From SOJA01 sp964598485 (GTDB lineage Archaea > Thermoproteota > Bathyarchaeia > Bathyarchaeales > Bathycorpusculaceae): a stretch of 64,000 nucleotides of DNA. Position 1 is the first letter of the stretch. Every line of letters starts with the position of its first letter. The stretch spans positions 26,782-90,781 of the forward strand of contig CAZRCD010000008.1 of assembly GCA_964598485.1 (NCBI GenBank). The letters are read 5' to 3'. The position numbers and the translations under genes were made by a program. The notes beneath the pieces are model-generated. The model ran no database searches and had not been told where the DNA came from. It worked only from the letters and a program-made list of their open reading frames with translations. Shown piece by piece: positions 8,636 to 17,796 of the stretch.

Positions 8636-9050
8636 CTATGGGCAGAATACGCATTGGCCTTTTCTTTTCTGCTCCTCAATCCATGCTTCGATTCCGATTT
8701 CTTTCATTCTTTTCGAGTTTTCGATAGTCCTCTTATGATGCGAGATGCCGTCTGAACTGAATTCGTTCACGTTTGTGCATGGAAAGTCCTCGCACTGAAA
8801 ACAGTGTTGAAGCCGTTTCTTTTTTGCAGAGCATCATTTTGCAGTCAGGACTCCAATGATGGATAAGTGGACCCGTACATCCCTCGCATCTCACTTGCTC
8901 TGGTTTAACAGTCTCGTTGCGTTCTTTTCTAAACCACTCTATTATTTCATCTCGCAATTTTTTATTGCCATGACCCGCTTCATATATATCGCATTTTGCA
9001 CAGTTCAGACCACAAACTGAAATAACCCATTTCTCCAAGTTTTCAGACAT
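8636..9050 (-). pseudogene. DUF3795 cysteine-rich protein with a frameshift in a homopolymer
   Basis: The N-terminal part reads WVISVCGLNCAKCDIYEAG, then CEGCTGPLIHHWSPDCKMMLC, the Cys pattern of DUF3795, a probably metal-binding family of unknown function. After MMLC the frame is lost at a run of six A (plus strand T6 at 8820-8825). One extra base there restores the family C-terminus in the next frame: HCFQCEDFPCTNVNEF, SDGISHHKRTIEN, GIEAWIEEQ and QCVFCP, ending at TAG 8638-8636. The corrected protein is 137 residues, about the usual length. ATG 9050 is chosen because the family starts just before this point. Deletion in the cell, homopolymer sequencing error and programmed frameshifting are all possible. 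Confidence 0.78.
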
Positions 9051-9129
9051 CACACTTGGACTCCATTTTTTCAATTCTGCCTTTCAGATAGAGCAGGCAT
9101 TACTTTTTGAGATTCCACCATGTTAAGCC

Positions 9130-10371
9130 TTAAGCTCCAAACTTTTTGGTCTTCCCGATTAAATTCATCAAAATAGGCATCAAATCCACGCCTCTAATCC
9201 TGTTTAAACCGCCGTTAGCACATGCTCTTTCATCATATTCTTCAACATCGTCACGACGAACATAGGGACCAGTTATGGCTATTGGGACAGGGTCTCCTTC
9301 ATGGTCTTTTGTGATGGAAGATGTTGTGTGGTCTGCGGTTACAGCCAAATAAGTTTCATCTAAGCTAATGTTGTCAAGCGCGTAGCCTAGCATGCTGTCG
9401 ATTTTTTCAATCAACTCAATCTTTTGTTTGATGTTTCCGTCGTGGCTTGCGACATCCGTTGCTTTCACGTGTAAAAGCACAAAATCATTCGTTTTTAATG
9501 CTTGAACCGTTGCTTTGGCTTTAGCCATGAAATCTGTTTGAGGCGTTCCAGTGGCACCCTTAACATCTATTAGCTTCATTCCAGCGGCTTTACAAACTCC
9601 TCTAATTAATGGTGTGGCACCTATGCATGCAGCATTTATATCGTATATTTGTGAAAGAGACCTTATATTTGGAATCGTGCCTGCACCTCTGCATAAAATG
9701 ATGTTTGCCGGCGGCAAACCACGTTTAACCCGTTCCTTGTTTACTGGATGTTGCTTCAAAACTTCATGGAATTTCTGCATGAATTCATTGAGAATTTCAG
9801 CTGTAAACCTAGCCTCTAAACTTTCGTCTAACGGTTTTATTTCAGAAACTTTTTCTCCGATTTTTTCAGGGTCTGAATCGCTAACAGCTGTCGATAGTTT
9901 GGGTCCACGAATAACTAGGGCTGCACGGTGTTGAATGGTGTTTTTGAAAAGGAATACAGCGTTTGAATACTTTGTCAGCTTGATTTTTTGAAGACTTTTG
10001 GCCAGTTTAGAAGCGTCCTCATTTGAGATTCTGCCAGCACGCCTATCTAAAACAACAAGGTTGTTGTCCACTGTTGCGAAGTTACATCGGAAGGCAACAT
10101 CCCCGGGTAAAACGTTTACGCCGGAGCCTATGGCTTCAAAGGCTCCTCTTCCAGAATAAACTTTCAAGGCGTTGTAGCCGAGCAGTGCAAGTGTGGCGGT
10201 GTCGCTTCCGGGAGGCAAGCCTGGCGAAATTGGGTCCATTATTCCGCTGACGCCAGTATTTGCTATATGGTTTAGCGAAGGTTTGTGGGCTGCTTCTAAA
10301 GGTGTTTTCCAGCCTAACTCTTTAAGCGGTCTGTCAGCCATCCCGTCTGCAATAACAAGAACTGCCTTCAA
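9130..10371 (-). CDS. apgM: 2,3-bisphosphoglycerate-independent phosphoglycerate mutase, archaeal type
   Basis: 413 residues, normal for ApgM. The alkaline-phosphatase-superfamily metal site begins at LVIADGMADRP (residues 5-15) and the catalytic Ser is in PGLPPGSDTATLALLGY (about 50-66). Later metal ligands are visible in LLHVKATDVASHDG and LAVTADHTTSS. It interconverts 3- and 2-phosphoglycerate in glycolysis and gluconeogenesis in the cytoplasm. The start is TTG 10371 directly before KAVLVIADG; no clear ribosome site precedes it. It is transcribed away from proS, with a roughly 235-base shared upstream region. Confidence 0.93.
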   Translation of the reverse strand: MKAVLVIADGMADRPLKELGWKTPLEAAHKPSLNHIANTGVSGIMDPISPGLPPGSDTATLALLGYNALKVYSGRGAFEAIGSGVNVLPGDVAFRCNFATVDNNLVVLDRRAGRISNEDASKLAKSLQKIKLTKYSNAVFLFKNTIQHRAALVIRGPKLSTAVSDSDPEKIGEKVSEIKPLDESLEARFTAEILNEFMQKFHEVLKQHPVNKERVKRGLPPANIILCRGAGTIPNIRSLSQIYDINAACIGATPLIRGVCKAAGMKLIDVKGATGTPQTDFMAKAKATVQALKTNDFVLLHVKATDVASHDGNIKQKIELIEKIDSMLGYALDNISLDETYLAVTADHTTSSITKDHEGDPVPIAITGPYVRRDDVEEYDERACANGGLNRIRGVDLMPILMNLIGKTKKFGA

Positions 10372-10607
10372 TACGGTTCACACTCATTCAAGTTTACATC
10401 GAGCACGGTTAAAATACTTACTATTCTAAATGATGAACTGCAGGCACGAAAGAAACTTTTAAATAAGCTATTTTTATACTGTTTGGTTGAGTGGTTGAAA
10501 TGGGCGATCGTGTTCCACACCGCTGAATTTTTGCTTTGCTTATTTGACATTAGGATTTGTTTTTCACTAGGATTATATGCTTCTAGCAATGAAATAAGAG
10601 GAGAGAG

Positions 10608-12056
10608 ATGAAAATGTCAGAGATGGGCATCACAGTTAAAAAGTCAGAAAACTTCTCAGAATGGTACACGCAAACAGTTTTAAAATCTGGATTAGCCGAT
10701 TACGCTCCAATAAAAGGCTGCATGATCTTCAGAGAACATTCATACGCCATATGGGAAAAAATCCAAGAAATCTTCAACAAAAGAATAAAAGAGAAAGGAC
10801 ACAAAAACGTTTACTTTCCAATGTTCATACCTGAGAGTTTCTTGAAGAAAGAAGCAGAACATTTTGAAGGGTTTGTTCCAGAAGTTGCATGGATCACCAT
10901 GGGCGGAAACAGTAAACTGGAGGAAAGGCTTGCTGTTAGGCCTACGTCTGAAACAATCATGTACGCGACGTACGCGAAGTGGATTAGAAGCTGGAGAGAC
11001 TTGCCCCTGAAACTGAATCAATGGTGCAATATTGTAAGGTGGGAAACAAAAGCGACAAAGCTCTTCTTGAGAACAAGAGAATTCCTTTGGCAAGAAGGCC
11101 ACACAGCCCACGCTACAAAGGAAGAAGCAGACACCGAAGTAATGGAAATCCTAAACATCTACAGAGATTTAGTGGAGAATTACTTGACAATTCCAGTGCT
11201 TGTTGGAAAAAAAACTGAAAACGAAAAATTTGCTGGAGCATTGTACACAACAGCCGTTGAGGCTTTAATGCCCGACGGAAAAGTGTTGCAAATGGGTACT
11301 TCGCACAATCTTGGTCAGAACTTCGCAAAAGTCTTCAACGTCAAATTCATCGGAGAAGATGAAAAGGAACATTACGTTTGGCAAACATCATGGGGTATAA
11401 CCACGCGGCTCATAGGTGCTTTGGTCATGGTTCACGGCGACGACAAAGGACTCGTGTTACCCCCGAAAATCACTCCAGTGCAAGCCGTGATAATTCCAAT
11501 ATTCTACAAGAATGTCGCCCAAAAGCTAATACTTGAAAAAGCTAGAGAAATTCTGAACAAACTTGTGGAAAACGGAGTAGCTGCTGTTCTTGATGACAGA
11601 CCTGCGTATACTCCAGGCTGGAAATTCAACGAGTGGGAACTGAAAGGTGTGCCGATAAGAATAGAGATTGGCCCAAGAGACGTAAAACAAAAGCAGTTAA
11701 CCTTGGCTAGACGAGACACATTTGAAAGATTAGCTGTGAAGGAAGAGGAGATAGTGGATGTTGTGAATAAACTTCTTGAGGAAATCCAGAATAACCTCTT
11801 TAACAGAGCAAAAAAATTCTTGGAAGACAACATCACTACAGTGAAAACCTACGACGAATTCAAGGAAGCTTTGAAGAAGAAAGGAGGATTCATTAGAGCT
11901 TGCTGGTGTTTCAGCCCAAAATGTGAGGAAAAGATAAAGGAAGAAACAGGAGCAACCATCAGAATAGTACCTTTCGAAAAAGAAAAGACGTTTTCAAATT
12001 GTATATACTGCGGTAAAGAAGCAAAAGAAGTGGTATACTTCGGCAGAGCATACTAG
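10608..12056 (+). CDS. proS: Prolyl-tRNA synthetase, archaeal/eukaryotic type
   Basis: 482 residues, the length of the short archaeal class lacking the bacterial editing insertion. Class II motif 1 is around IFREHSYAIWEKIQEIF, motif 2 is NIVRWETKATKLFLRTREFL, and the TXE-containing substrate loop is RPTSETIMY. The end IRIVPFEKEKTFSNCIYCG and a final Tyr are typical of the C-terminal zinc domain of this ProRS class, with C in ACWCFSPKCEEKI and CIYCG. It charges tRNA-Pro. ATG 10608 has GAGGAGAG directly upstream with good spacing; a second ATG lies two codons on. Monocistronic by spacing. Confidence 0.96.
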   Translation: MKMSEMGITVKKSENFSEWYTQTVLKSGLADYAPIKGCMIFREHSYAIWEKIQEIFNKRIKEKGHKNVYFPMFIPESFLKKEAEHFEGFVPEVAWITMGGNSKLEERLAVRPTSETIMYATYAKWIRSWRDLPLKLNQWCNIVRWETKATKLFLRTREFLWQEGHTAHATKEEADTEVMEILNIYRDLVENYLTIPVLVGKKTENEKFAGALYTTAVEALMPDGKVLQMGTSHNLGQNFAKVFNVKFIGEDEKEHYVWQTSWGITTRLIGALVMVHGDDKGLVLPPKITPVQAVIIPIFYKNVAQKLILEKAREILNKLVENGVAAVLDDRPAYTPGWKFNEWELKGVPIRIEIGPRDVKQKQLTLARRDTFERLAVKEEEIVDVVNKLLEEIQNNLFNRAKKFLEDNITTVKTYDEFKEALKKKGGFIRACWCFSPKCEEKIKEETGATIRIVPFEKEKTFSNCIYCGKEAKEVVYFGRAY

Positions 12057-12113
12057 ACTATTAAACCTCGCCCATATCCGTTTTTACCTATAAATAGAGG
12101 GAGGTTAGGCAGT

Positions 12114-13946
12114 TCAATCGTACAGTTTCACACGTTTTCCAAGCTGCCTAGCAACATCTTCTAACCCTAACTTTTTCAAGGTCGTTTTGATCGGGATTCC
12201 CCGCCCATCCCATCCTCTCTTCCGGTAATACTTACTCAGCATGACATCATATTTTGCTCTGTCAAGTTTTGCACCTTTCATCGGACCTTTAGTCAGCGGT
12301 TCTTCAAACCATCTCGCCGGTGGAACATCCATCTCCCTACCCCAGCTTTTACCGAATTCACGTACCCAAAAGCATCGAATCAAAGCGTATATTCTATCAG
12401 CAACAACGTTCAAGTCTTTCCAAGTCATTTCCAAGTCCGTTGCCGCATGCAAAAACTTTGTGTACCATTCAAGTCCGAATCCAAGCTCAATCCATGGAAG
12501 CCTACAAACTGTTAAGGCTTCGAAAACACCTCCGCGGATACGCTGAAACTCAATGACCTTATCAACTTTTTCTTCACTGTAGCGTTTACGCCCAACCTTC
12601 ATTTCCCAAGATATAACCCAAGCATCCTTATGATGTGCTCCAATGGAACTGGTTGCAAAGGCTAATGCCATGGCTGGTGCGGCATGGCAATCATAACCTG
12701 TAACTTCTAAGCCCTTCACGTGCATAGCCCATCGACTTGAATTTCCACCGATTTTTTCAGCTACGAAACGAACACCTTCAGCAAGCATGTCACCTAAACC
12801 ACGTCTATAAGCGATGTCTTCAACTAAAGCATTGGTCGCTTTGAGTTTACCCCAAGAAACTTTTTCTTCAATCAATCCTTTCTCAGAAGCCTCCATCGCA
12901 AAACCAAGAACGTTGCCCAAGGAAATCGTGTCTAAACCGAATTCGTCAGCAGCTCTATTCAAAGTTGCAACCCTTCTTAAATTGCCTAATCCAATGTTTG
13001 AACCCAGCATTGCAACGTTCTCATAATCAAGCTCAGATTCCCTTCTATACGAACCCTTAATCACATTACCACACGTCATGTTGCAGTTGGGACATCCACG
13101 TTGAGAAACTTTCATTGTCTCCATGACAAAACCGCCAATGGCATCTGACTTGTCAAAAACGCCCTCACGATAATTGTATGTTGGGAGAACACTGTTCTCT
13201 TGGCTCCACTCAATGGTCATCATCGTGCCCTGCCGCTTCCAAAAAGCATAGGGGGGCTTAGTCAAAATCTCCCGGTAGGCTTCCACACCTAACTTCTTCA
13301 ACTCTTTCGGGTATGCAGCGGGCAAATCGCCAGAACCAATTATTACAACAGCCTTCAAATTCTTAGAACCCATAACCGCTCCTATTCCAGGCCTGCCGCC
13401 AGCCCGTCCTTCTTGGCAAACAATGTTGGCAAACTTCACAAGGTTTTCTCCACCTTGACCTATAGTCAAAACCCCAGCTGTCGGCCCGTAAACTTGTCTA
13501 AGCATGCTTTCCGTTTTAAAAGAGTTTAAACCCCATAAATCTCCAGCGTCAAGAAAGTCGATTTGCTTGTCTTGAACAAGCAGAACAATCGGCTTTTTTG
13601 ATTTTCCTTCAACAATTATAGCGTCGTAGCCAGCCTTACGCATCTGAACAGTAGCAAGTGTTCCGATGTTTCCATCTCCGTAACCGCCAGTTAGTGGACT
13701 TTTAGCTGCAACAACAAGCTTGCCACTGCTGGGCAAAGCGAAACCTGTCAACGGACCAGCAGCGAACACAAGTTTATTTTTGGGTGACAGCGGATCAGTT
13801 CCAGGCTTAAGTTCATCCCAGAGAATTTTGGCTGCAAAACCCCTCCCACCAAGGAAGTTTTTAGCAATGTTTGCATTATACTTTTTCGCAATCGCTTTCA
13901 TTTTAGTCAGATTAACTCGCAGAAACAGTCCATTCCAACCATACAT
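12114..13946 (-). CDS. aor: Aldehyde:ferredoxin oxidoreductase family, tungstopterin enzyme (1)
   Basis: 610 residues, close to Pyrococcus AOR. The N-terminal tungstopterin domain is visible (NFLGGRGFAAKILWDELKPG; AAGPLTGFALPSSGKLVVAA; GRAGGRPGIGAVMGSKNLKA). The 4Fe-4S ligands are C285-x2-C288-x3-C292 in GCPNCNMTC and C481 in TVCRLPW, matching the canonical four-cysteine set. The family oxidises aldehydes to carboxylic acids with ferredoxin as acceptor; substrate range is not readable from sequence. GAGAGTGA precedes the ATG 13946 start. A second, longer paralogue lies upstream on the same strand 310 bases away. Confidence 0.9.
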   Translation of the reverse strand: MYGWNGLFLRVNLTKMKAIAKKYNANIAKNFLGGRGFAAKILWDELKPGTDPLSPKNKLVFAAGPLTGFALPSSGKLVVAAKSPLTGGYGDGNIGTLATVQMRKAGYDAIIVEGKSKKPIVLLVQDKQIDFLDAGDLWGLNSFKTESMLRQVYGPTAGVLTIGQGGENLVKFANIVCQEGRAGGRPGIGAVMGSKNLKAVVIIGSGDLPAAYPKELKKLGVEAYREILTKPPYAFWKRQGTMMTIEWSQENSVLPTYNYREGVFDKSDAIGGFVMETMKVSQRGCPNCNMTCGNVIKGSYRRESELDYENVAMLGSNIGLGNLRRVATLNRAADEFGLDTISLGNVLGFAMEASEKGLIEEKVSWGKLKATNALVEDIAYRRGLGDMLAEGVRFVAEKIGGNSSRWAMHVKGLEVTGYDCHAAPAMALAFATSSIGAHHKDAWVISWEMKVGRKRYSEEKVDKVIEFQRIRGGVFEALTVCRLPWIELGFGLEWYTKFLHAATDLEMTWKDLNVVADRIYALIRCFWVREFGKSWGREMDVPPARWFEEPLTKGPMKGAKLDRAKYDVMLSKYYRKRGWDGRGIPIKTTLKKLGLEDVARQLGKRVKLYD

Positions 13947-14256
13947 AATGTTTCACTCTCAAAGTAGATGTATACCTATCTATTCGAATCTAAATAAAAC
14001 TTAATGTGTTCGATAGCCAAATTGGCAGCTCTTCTGGTTCCACAGACCTGCCTTTCAGATCTAAATCGCTGGCTTTAAACTTCCTCTGCCTCTACCCATA
14101 AATCTGCATATTCCTTGCCACAACAAAGGACGATTGGATAATTTCTTGTGTAACTAAAGTTGGACGTGAAGGATGCAGTGAAGGAAGAGTTGAAAAATTG
14201 GATACGATTGCAGATGGCAAGGAGCAGGAAATCATCTTAGTAGACACGTTCTAACG
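13947..14256. other. Intergenic region between the two AOR genes
   Basis: The region upstream of the first AOR gene includes an AT-rich TATA-like stretch near 13990-14000 (minus strand). On the plus strand a start-less open stretch at about 14107-14253 reads as protein (contains DDWIISCVTKVGREGC, ends DTF-stop) and may be debris of an unidentified gene. No intact gene is supported. Confidence 0.35.
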
Positions 14257-16377
14257 TCATTGAAACTTTTTTAACAATTCCACTACGTCGGGAATGCCTA
14301 TTCCGAGCTCCCTGACTTTCTTTAAGGTCGGAACACCGTTGTCGTTCCATCCTCTTCGCTTATAGACGGCGTCCTTGAGTCTCTCGTACTCTCTTTCCCG
14401 GTACTTTCTCAGGACCATCAACTTCTCCTTCGCCGACTTGCCCTCCGGGTTGAAACCAACCTTATCTCTAAGCTGATTGTCATAATGTTCTGCGCGACTC
14501 TCATACTCCTCTTCCGTCACCGGTCCAACGGCTCTGTAAGGTATATCATCGTGTTCACGCGTGCCAAACCCCATCCTTAGGTTGAAGATGCGCTGAAAGT
14601 TGTACACTTTCTCACTCATCGAGACAAGGTCGTCCGGTGTAACCTTTCGCCCAGTCACAGCGTAAAAGTATTTAGCGTAATTCTCCACGTGAGCCATCAC
14701 CTTCGCAGGTTCTTTGGTGTACTTGTTGTCTTCCGGCACGATGTCGTTCCAAGGAAGCTTGCACAGCCCATTTAAGCCGAACCAAGTGCGGAACATCGGG
14801 AACCAGTGTAGGGCTTCTGCTTTCTGCTCGAAAGTAGGCATCAGGTTGTGCACCATGTCCAAGAAAATCAGCCAAGCCTCGTCATGTTGTGGACCTTTCA
14901 ACGCAAGTCCATAACCGCCCTGCTGCGCCAGAGACTCTTTAGTGACGTACTCAGAAAACTCCAAGCCCTTCGCCTCCATCCCTATATCCCGCATTATCTT
15001 GGGGTCCGCCCCGTACTTTTCCGCAAAAAGCTTCTTCATCCTGCGTATTCCTTGACCAACAATGACTCCGAAGCCTTCACCCCTCGCCATCTGATGAAAT
15101 AGCTCCATGGCTGCTTCCTTGTTCCCAAAATTAAGCTCAAGACCACCAGTGATTTCCTTGCCGATCAATCCCATCTCGTAGCACTCCATGACAAAGGCGA
15201 TAGCCGTCCCTAACGAAATTGTGTCTATGCCGTACGTGTCGCAGTAAAAGTTCATCTCAATCACGTGGTCAGCGTCGAAGATTCCACAATTGCTGCCAAG
15301 ACCTGCTATGGTCTCATATTCTGGCCCGTTCACGAACACCCTTTGACCTTTATAGGGTCCTGTTTTGAGCCCGAAATCTTTGACGCCATGGGAGCATGCA
15401 ACGGGGCATCCTATCCAACATCCATCGAAGCCCGAATGAAACTTCTTTCTATAGACCTCTTCACCGAGGTTTAGAGCTTCTGGGTGTTTTCCGAACTTGA
15501 AGTTGTTTGTAGGTAGTAGGTCGAACTCGTTCATGATATCGATTAGGTGTGTAGTTCCCACGATAGCCATCTGGTGTTGTTTCGGGTCCAGAGTTCTGAT
15601 TTCCTTGTTGTATGCAGTGCCGACTTGTCTTAGGAGATCGAAGTTTGCGGGATTGTTTGATTTCGCAGTCAAGTTGGAGAATTTCGCAACTATTGCCTTT
15701 ACCTTCTTGTTTCGCAGAACCGTGCCTGTGCCGCCCCTTCCAGCCTGCTTGTACCTCACAACCTTACGGGTTAAGTCATACCATGAGAAGTTGAGGCATC
15801 CGAATCTCGCGTGCTCTGCGCCTGAACCGGCAGAAATCACTGAAACGCTGCGTTTGTTCTCTCCCCCATACTTTTCTGTTAGGATTTCGGCAAGTAGGTG
15901 TGTCTCGGAGGGAAGCCCTTCAGCTTCTTTGATCACCACTTTTCCTTCGTCTCCATCGATAAAGATTATTACTTCGGACTTAGCTTTTCCTTGTATCTCG
16001 AGCGCGTCCCACCCAGCGAATTTCAAGTACGGTCCGAAGTATCCGCCGACGTTAGAGTCCATCACCGAATCCGTTAGAGGCGAGATTGTGACGACAATGC
16101 TCTTTCCGCTTCCCGGGTATATGGGACTGCCGCCGAGGGGACCGCAGGCAATGCATATCTCGTTTTCTGGATCATTCCATTTGACGATGCGGTCTTTGGG
16201 CAGGGCGTTCCACAGCAGCCAGAGGTTGAAGCCGCGGCCGCCTATGAACGCGTCTTTCATAAATTGAGTGACTGGTTTGCTCTTGATTTGGTTGTTTGTG
16301 AGGTTTATATAGAGGGTTCTGTTGTTGTATCCTTTCTCAACCTTTCTGAGGGGGTATGTGAATTCTGCAACTGTCAA
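14257..16377 (-). CDS. Aldehyde:ferredoxin oxidoreductase family, tungstopterin enzyme (2), long form
   Basis: 706 residues, about 100 longer than classical AOR. The pterin-binding N-terminal domain is visible (FIGGRGFNLWLLWNALPKD; ACGPLGGSPIYPGSGKSIVV; KQAGRGGTGTVLRNKKVKAI). The putative cluster ligands are C320-x3-C324-x3-C328 in GCWIGCPVACSHG and C539 in GLCKLPW; the first spacing is one residue longer than the usual x2. The C-terminal extension is rich in charged residues. It belongs to a divergent AOR branch related to less-characterised WOR or BamB-like enzymes, so the substrate (aldehyde or acyl compound) is open. The start is TTG 16377 with AAGGTGA and a 6-base spacer. Promoter and palindrome are listed separately. 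Confidence 0.83.
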   Translation of the reverse strand: MTVAEFTYPLRKVEKGYNNRTLYINLTNNQIKSKPVTQFMKDAFIGGRGFNLWLLWNALPKDRIVKWNDPENEICIACGPLGGSPIYPGSGKSIVVTISPLTDSVMDSNVGGYFGPYLKFAGWDALEIQGKAKSEVIIFIDGDEGKVVIKEAEGLPSETHLLAEILTEKYGGENKRSVSVISAGSGAEHARFGCLNFSWYDLTRKVVRYKQAGRGGTGTVLRNKKVKAIVAKFSNLTAKSNNPANFDLLRQVGTAYNKEIRTLDPKQHQMAIVGTTHLIDIMNEFDLLPTNNFKFGKHPEALNLGEEVYRKKFHSGFDGCWIGCPVACSHGVKDFGLKTGPYKGQRVFVNGPEYETIAGLGSNCGIFDADHVIEMNFYCDTYGIDTISLGTAIAFVMECYEMGLIGKEITGGLELNFGNKEAAMELFHQMARGEGFGVIVGQGIRRMKKLFAEKYGADPKIMRDIGMEAKGLEFSEYVTKESLAQQGGYGLALKGPQHDEAWLIFLDMVHNLMPTFEQKAEALHWFPMFRTWFGLNGLCKLPWNDIVPEDNKYTKEPAKVMAHVENYAKYFYAVTGRKVTPDDLVSMSEKVYNFQRIFNLRMGFGTREHDDIPYRAVGPVTEEEYESRAEHYDNQLRDKVGFNPEGKSAKEKLMVLRKYREREYERLKDAVYKRRGWNDNGVPTLKKVRELGIGIPDVVELLKKFQ

Positions 16378-16398
16378 TTCTGTTCACCTTTTTGAAAC

Positions 16399-16408
16399 GT
16401 TAGCTAAC
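16399..16408 (-). promoter_or_regulatory. Palindrome GTTAGCTAAC near the transcription start of the long AOR gene
   Basis: A perfect 10-base palindrome lies 22-31 bases before the TTG start. On the minus strand a TATA-like ATTTATAAC sits at about 16420-16430, so the palindrome would cover the expected transcription start. This is a typical position for an archaeal repressor site. The symmetry is seen; function is inferred. Confidence 0.35.
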
Positions 16409-16409
16409 T

Positions 16410-16678
16410 TGTTTTGACGTTATAAATGTTCTCTTGTCACGCTAGGGCTTCAAGGACTACGCAAATTTTTTCTGAAACGTAGAATTGTGATAAGAGTTCA
16501 GCGTTAACGAGGATTTTGAGTCCATGAATCAAGATTGACCAGATATGAAAATGGATTGTGAGTGTGCAGGCTGCCCTTTATTCCTGTGAGACAATTCAGT
16601 GAGCAACCACCTTCTCATAGTACGTGCTTTAGTAAAAACCTTAATAATTGTTCAAAGGATATAATTTGAAGCTAGTAG
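16410..16678. other. Divergent intergenic region between the AOR and proC genes
   Basis: It contains the AOR promoter at its left end and AT-rich elements CTTAATAATTG and GATATAATTTG at about 16639-16669 that may serve proC. I see no gene, repeat or RNA in between. Confidence 0.4.
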
Positions 16679-16684
16679 TTGGAG

Positions 16685-17512
16685 ATGAGTTATTTGAACA
16701 AGAACAAGCCTAAATTGGCGGTTATCGGCGCTGGCAAAATGGGTGAAGGCATAATTTCAGGTTTTCTTAAATCAGGCGAGTATAAACCCCAAGAAATACA
16801 AGCATTCGAGATCCTCGAGAGCCGCAGGAAATACATAAGTCAAACATACAACGTGAAATGTGTAGGTGAAGCAAAAGAAGCCGCCTCTTTCGCGGACATT
16901 ACAATAGTCGCAGTAGAACCCAGACATGTGAAAACAGCCTTAACACAAATAGCGCCCGCAATGAAGCCCGGAAAAATAGTTGTTTCGATCGCCGCTGGTG
17001 TCACATTAGAGTTCCTGAGAAAATATCTCCCAAAAGATGTTCCTGTTATCAGGGTGATGCCTAACATAACGTGCCGAGTTAGAGAAGCCATGATAGTGGT
17101 ATGCCCGTCGGAAAACACAAAGAAGGAGGAGCTAGAAATAGCAATGAGTACGCTTTCACTTTTAGGACATGTCATAAAATTGGACGAGAGATATCTGAAT
17201 CTGGCAACAGGCCTAGTAGGAAGCGGGCCAGCATACATATACGTGATCATAGAAGCCCTAGCTGACGCAGGTGTGAGACTAGGTTTACCAAAGGATGTTT
17301 CAATACTCCTCGCAGCACAAACAACTCTTGGCGCAGCAAGAATGGTTGTCGAAACCGGAGAACACCCAGCTAAACTCAAAGATATGGTCGCTACACCCGG
17401 GGGCACAACAGTTGAGGGACTCTTGGCCCTCGAGGAAGGCAGAATAAGAGCGGTGATAATCAAGGCTGTGACAGAGGCAGCTGAAAAAGCAAAAAGACTC
17501 CAGTCAGCTTAG
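16685..17512 (+). CDS. proC: Pyrroline-5-carboxylate reductase
   Basis: About 275 residues, normal length. The NADP-binding Rossmann motif is LAVIGAGKMGEGIISGF near the N-terminus. The C-terminal dimerisation and substrate domain has the ProC signature GSGPAYIYVIIEALADAGV and TPGGTTVEGL. It catalyses the last step of proline synthesis, pyrroline-5-carboxylate to proline. Start: ATG 16685; a TTG two codons earlier is also open. GGAG directly abuts the ATG, so no properly spaced ribosome site exists and the mRNA may be leaderless. No other proline-synthesis gene is adjacent. Confidence 0.95.
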   Translation: MSYLNKNKPKLAVIGAGKMGEGIISGFLKSGEYKPQEIQAFEILESRRKYISQTYNVKCVGEAKEAASFADITIVAVEPRHVKTALTQIAPAMKPGKIVVSIAAGVTLEFLRKYLPKDVPVIRVMPNITCRVREAMIVVCPSENTKKEELEIAMSTLSLLGHVIKLDERYLNLATGLVGSGPAYIYVIIEALADAGVRLGLPKDVSILLAAQTTLGAARMVVETGEHPAKLKDMVATPGGTTVEGLLALEEGRIRAVIIKAVTEAAEKAKRLQSA

Positions 17513-17796
17513 AAAACTGGCATTGTCACCAAGCTCGCGCATCAGCTTTCCTCACTAGTTCGAGACACGTAGTCTATCAGTAGACCGCGGCATAACAGTT
17601 CCATTCATCATCCAAGTGATTTCAGAGTTTACAACCGTGGCTTTGACAATAGCTTTCATAATCGCAACATGAACAGTTCCCATCATTTAAAAAGAGGTGA
17701 CTTTTAGCACAGCCCATTTTAATTGTTTCATTGAGAGAACACTTATTTATCTCTAGGAATATGAGATACAACACTTATGATGTGGAAGGGAATTGC

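Noticed and set aside
15497..16267. A 256-codon plus-strand frame inside the long AOR gene
   Set aside because: It is antisense within a gene with intact AOR motifs; long antisense frames are common where the sense codons avoid certain triplets.
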